DNA of 64,000 nt from Streptomyces pseudovenezuelae. Its GTDB lineage: Bacteria; Actinomycetota; Actinomycetes; Streptomycetales; Streptomycetaceae. The translations under genes were made by a program, and so were the position numbers. Shown here one piece after another: positions 61,547 through 64,000 of the stretch. Each line of letters begins with the position of its first letter. Position 1 is the first letter of the stretch. The DNA is taken from the NCBI RefSeq assembly GCF_001513955.1, contig NZ_KQ948148.1:673905-737904 (forward strand), read 5' to 3'. The notes beneath the pieces are model-generated. The model was given only the letters and a program-made list of their open reading frames with translations. It was not told the DNA's origin and did no database searches.

Positions 61547-62485
61547 ATGACGGGAAACCACGGGAACTCCAGCATCACCCGGCGCCGCGCCCTCGCGGTG
61601 ACGGGCGGTACGGTCGCGGCGGGCGGGCTCGCCGTCACCGGCTACCAGTCGGCCTTCGCCGACACCACCGGCACCACCGAGGCGACGGCCACCGCCTCGG
61701 CGACCGCCACCGACGCGTGCATGACGCTCCTGTCGAGCGTCACGGAAGGTCCGTACTACCTCGACGGCGCCCTGGTCAGGAAGGACATCACCGAGGGCAA
61801 GAGCGGGGTCCCGCTGACGCTGCGGCTGACCGTCGTGGACGCCACCGACGGCTGCACCCCGGTCAAGGGCGCGGCCGTGGAGATCTGGCACTGCGACGCC
61901 TGGGGCTACTACTCCGGCTACACCACCGCCAACCCCGGCGGCTCGGCGCCCGCGGAGAGCGAGGACGGCTCGACCGCGAACGACGCCACCTATCTGCGCG
62001 GCTACCAGATCGCGAACGCCAACGGGGTGGTGAAGTTCGAGACGATCTTCCCGGGCTGGTACACCCCGCGCACCTGCCACATCCATGTGAAGGTGCACAC
62101 CGGGGGCGAGAAGGAGGACGGCACCTACGAGGGCGGCAAGGTCAATTACACGGGCCAGCTGTTCTTCGACGACACGGTCGCCGAGGAGATCTTCGCGCTG
62201 GAGCCGTACTCCCGGCACTCCGGCAGCTACACCACCCTCGACAACGACATGGTCTACGACGGCGGCGGCGCCTCCAGCGGCCTGCTCACCCTCAAGGCCG
62301 TCCACAAGGCTGACCCGTCCAAGGGCTACAAGGGCTCCCTGAGCCTGGCCGTCGATCCCGACGCCGAGAACACGGGCGCGGGCAGCGGCGGTGGCGGCAC
62401 GCCCCCGAGCGGCGGCCCGACGGGCGCACCGCCGAGCGACGCTCCGTCCGAAAGTGCCAGTGCTTCGGCCGCCGCGTCCTCGTAG
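61547..62485 (+). CDS. Tat-exported intradiol ring-cleavage dioxygenase homologue
   Basis: 312 residues. The twin-arginine signal is TRRRALAVTGG (about 11-21). The catalytic core holds the Fe(III) ligands expected of intradiol enzymes: Tyr in the CDAWGYYSGY region, Tyr in PGWYTPRTCHIHVKV and the two His there. The tail is Gly/Ser/Pro-rich and probably disordered. Secreted members act on aromatic compounds outside the cell; the exact substrate is unknown. Confidence 0.87.
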   Translation: MTGNHGNSSITRRRALAVTGGTVAAGGLAVTGYQSAFADTTGTTEATATASATATDACMTLLSSVTEGPYYLDGALVRKDITEGKSGVPLTLRLTVVDATDGCTPVKGAAVEIWHCDAWGYYSGYTTANPGGSAPAESEDGSTANDATYLRGYQIANANGVVKFETIFPGWYTPRTCHIHVKVHTGGEKEDGTYEGGKVNYTGQLFFDDTVAEEIFALEPYSRHSGSYTTLDNDMVYDGGGASSGLLTLKAVHKADPSKGYKGSLSLAVDPDAENTGAGSGGGGTPPSGGPTGAPPSDAPSESASASAAASS

Positions 62486-62494
62486 GGTACGGCC

Positions 62495-63328
62495 GTGAGC
62501 AGCCGCGAGGACGAGGCGCTGGCGCTGGCCGCCGTGGACGCGCTGACCGGTCAGCTGGCCCTGGTTCCCAAGCCGGGCCTGCCCGACCCGCGCGACCTCG
62601 GCGCCCGCGCCACCCGTCGGGACCACTGTTCCCTGCGCTGGTCGGCCAGGGCGCTCGCGCCCGGCCTCGCGGCGATGGCCGCCGCCGCCCGTCGCACCGG
62701 CGAGCCCAGCCCCCAGCTGCGCGCGGAGCTGGGCGCGATCGGCCGGTGCACCGAGCACTCGGTGGGCCTGGCGGGCGGCGGCCACCGCGGCGCCCTGTGG
62801 ACTCTCGGTCTGCTGGTCGCCGCGGCCGCCCTCGACCCGGGCGCACGGTCCGCGGACGTGTCCGCGGCCGCCAAGAAGATCGCCGCGCACAGCGACAGAC
62901 GGGCCCCGCGCCGGCCCTCCCGGGGCTCCTCGGTGTCCGCGAAGTACGGCGCGGCGGGCGCCCGGGGCGAGGCGCGGGCCGGATTCCCGCACGTACGGCG
63001 GGCGTTGGACGCACTGGACAGGTCCCGCAGGGCGGGTGCGGCAGAGTCCGAGGCCCGCCTGGACGCCCTGCTCACCGTGATGTCGACCCTCCAGGACACC
63101 GAACTCCTCTACACGGCGGGCCCCTTGGGCCTGCGCCACGTCCAGGCGGGCGCCCGCGGGGTCCTGGAGGCGGGCGGTACGACGACGGCCGCGGGCCGGG
63201 AGGCCCTGCTCGCCCTCGACGCGGACCTCCACGCGCGCGCGTGGAGCCCTCGCGGCAGCGCGGGGTTGCTCGCGGGGGCCCTGTTCGTGGACGCGCTTCC
63301 GGTCCGGGCCGACCCGGTGTCGGCCTGA
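62495..63328 (+). CDS. CitG-like (triphosphoribosyl-dephospho-CoA synthase family) protein
   Basis: 277 residues. Family motifs KPGLPDPRDLG, GGGHRGALWTLG, KYGAAGARGEARAGFP and QDTELLYTAGPLGLRH match CitG/MdcB. CitG makes the prosthetic-group precursor of citrate lyase or malonate decarboxylase. None of those enzymes is seen nearby, so the role here is unclear. GTG 62495 lies 10 bp after the dioxygenase stop, so the two are likely co-transcribed. Confidence 0.83.
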   Translation: MSSREDEALALAAVDALTGQLALVPKPGLPDPRDLGARATRRDHCSLRWSARALAPGLAAMAAAARRTGEPSPQLRAELGAIGRCTEHSVGLAGGGHRGALWTLGLLVAAAALDPGARSADVSAAAKKIAAHSDRRAPRRPSRGSSVSAKYGAAGARGEARAGFPHVRRALDALDRSRRAGAAESEARLDALLTVMSTLQDTELLYTAGPLGLRHVQAGARGVLEAGGTTTAAGREALLALDADLHARAWSPRGSAGLLAGALFVDALPVRADPVSA

Positions 63329-63369
63329 CCCGGTGTCGGCCTGGCACAGGGCCGGTCGTCGAGCGTCGG

Positions 63370-64000
63370 TCAGTTCGCGAGCGCGTGCGCCTCGACGTCC
63401 TCGCAGGGGGCGTCCGTCTCCGGCACACGGCAGGCGGCCCGCCTGGTCGCCGGTCCCATCGCGTACGACGCCACCAGCGTCGCCCCGCCGAGCAGCAGCC
63501 ATCCCGGCGTGCCCCACTCGACGAGCAGCGTCGTCAGGACCAGCGGCCCCAGGGTCCGGGCCACCGTCACCCCGGTTCCGAAGAACCCCTGGTACTCGCC
63601 GACCCGTTCGGCCGGAGCCAGGTCGAAGGAGAGCTGCCAGGACCCCGCCGACTGCCCCATCTCGGCCACCACCTGCAACACCGCCCCGAGGACCAGCGCC
63701 CCCACGGCCACCCACGGCGAGACCCCCGCCGACAGCGCGAACACCGCGCAGGCCGCCAGCATGACCCACCCCGACCGCCGCACCGCGCGCGTGGCCGACG
63801 CGAGCCCGGTCACCCCGCGGGCCATCCGCACCTGGAACACCATCACGGCCCCGGTGTTGAGCACGAACAGCGCGGAGACCAGCCAGGTCGGAGCCGCGGT
63901 CCGCTCGGCGATCCACAGCGGGATCCCGAGGCTCAGCAGCGGCATCCGCAGCAGCAGGACGGTGTTCAGCAGGGTGATCACGGCGTACGGCCGGTCGCGC
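63370..64000 (-). CDS. MFS transporter, C-terminal part (gene runs past window end)
   Basis: About 210 codons are visible and the frame stays open to base 64000, so the N-terminal half is outside. About six membrane helices are seen (including WLVSALFVLNTGAVMVFQV and MLAACAVFALSAGVSPWV). The ATG at 63981 is internal. The substrate is unknown. It is convergent with the CitG-like gene. Confidence 0.78.
   Translation of the reverse strand, partial: RDRPYAVITLLNTVLLLRMPLLSLGIPLWIAERTAAPTWLVSALFVLNTGAVMVFQVRMARGVTGLASATRAVRRSGWVMLAACAVFALSAGVSPWVAVGALVLGAVLQVVAEMGQSAGSWQLSFDLAPAERVGEYQGFFGTGVTVARTLGPLVLTTLLVEWGTPGWLLLGGATLVASYAMGPATRRAACRVPETDAPCEDVEAHALAN

Noticed and set aside
61487..63916. 809-codon minus-strand frame over three plus-strand genes
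   Set aside because: It spans several unrelated genes and their gaps, which is not how a real gene behaves.

Overview
The window is a GC-rich, gene-dense stretch of a Streptomyces chromosome close to oriC. The evidence is the third-position G/C bias, sporulation genes (ssgA with its IclR activator), LL-diaminopimelate-type cross-bridge synthesis (femX), the gene order around rpsF-ssb-rpsR-rplI and dnaB, and many ParB-binding parS sites. From memory this matches the S. coelicolor SCO3900-SCO3970 interval, but the sequence is not identical to it. There is no integrated element, IS element, prophage, CRISPR array or rRNA. One tRNA-Ser(GCU) is present.

Layout. 1-5.3 kb: end of a GT87-type membrane glycosyltransferase, an alanine-racemase-like PLP protein with femX, a small membrane protein, then the rpsF-ssb-rpsR-rplI operon. 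5.4-8.7 kb: a MATE exporter divergent from dnaB, with DnaA boxes between them. 8.8-20.3 kb: serine hydrolase, two GNAT proteins, MFS exporter, HAD phosphatase, a flavohaemoglobin with a disordered N-terminal extension and a TTA codon, Nudix, LysR regulator, a cystathionine lyase/synthase-type enzyme overlapping a ptpA-type phosphatase, and small membrane or cupin proteins. 20.5-24.2 kb: ssgR-ssgA and a YibE/F membrane protein with a His/Gly-rich head. 24.3-30.2 kb: TPP riboswitch and thiC, a membrane protein, a metallophosphoesterase, a LacI regulator. 30.2-37.6 kb: an aminotransferase and the Rex-type cydAB-cydDC terminal-oxidase operon. 37.7-46.3 kb: M23 peptidase, HAD, F420-type oxidoreductase, kptA, and a translationally coupled MerR/hydrolase/EphD-like fusion/M24 peptidase set. 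46.5-50.3 kb: a four-gene double ABC transporter. 50.6-54.3 kb: tRNA-Ser, HAD-serS, and pheA, with a dense DnaA-box cluster between serS and pheA. 54.4-60.8 kb: an 8-bp tandem repeat, then the copper/DyP set (dtpA, CopC-CopD fusion, ecuC, sco, ycnI, Met/Ser-rich membrane protein). 60.9-64 kb: anti-sigma-like ATPase, Tat-exported intradiol dioxygenase homologue, CitG-like protein and a partial MFS gene.

The signal cutting across gene boundaries is chromosome maintenance. Eight perfect and three one-mismatch copies of GTTTCACGTGAAAC (parS) lie mostly in intergenic DNA. Three sit at the centre of 30-32 bp palindromes just downstream of genes, one spans the likely cydDC start codon, one degenerate copy lies in an extra arm of the thiC riboswitch, and one lies inside dtpA. 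Three DnaA-box clusters (upstream of dnaB, upstream of kptA, between serS and pheA) probably titrate DnaA. I do not see an obviously new defence or mobile system; the most original signals are the double-duty parS elements, the four-gene GTGA-coupled operon, and the exact 14.6-copy 8-bp repeat.
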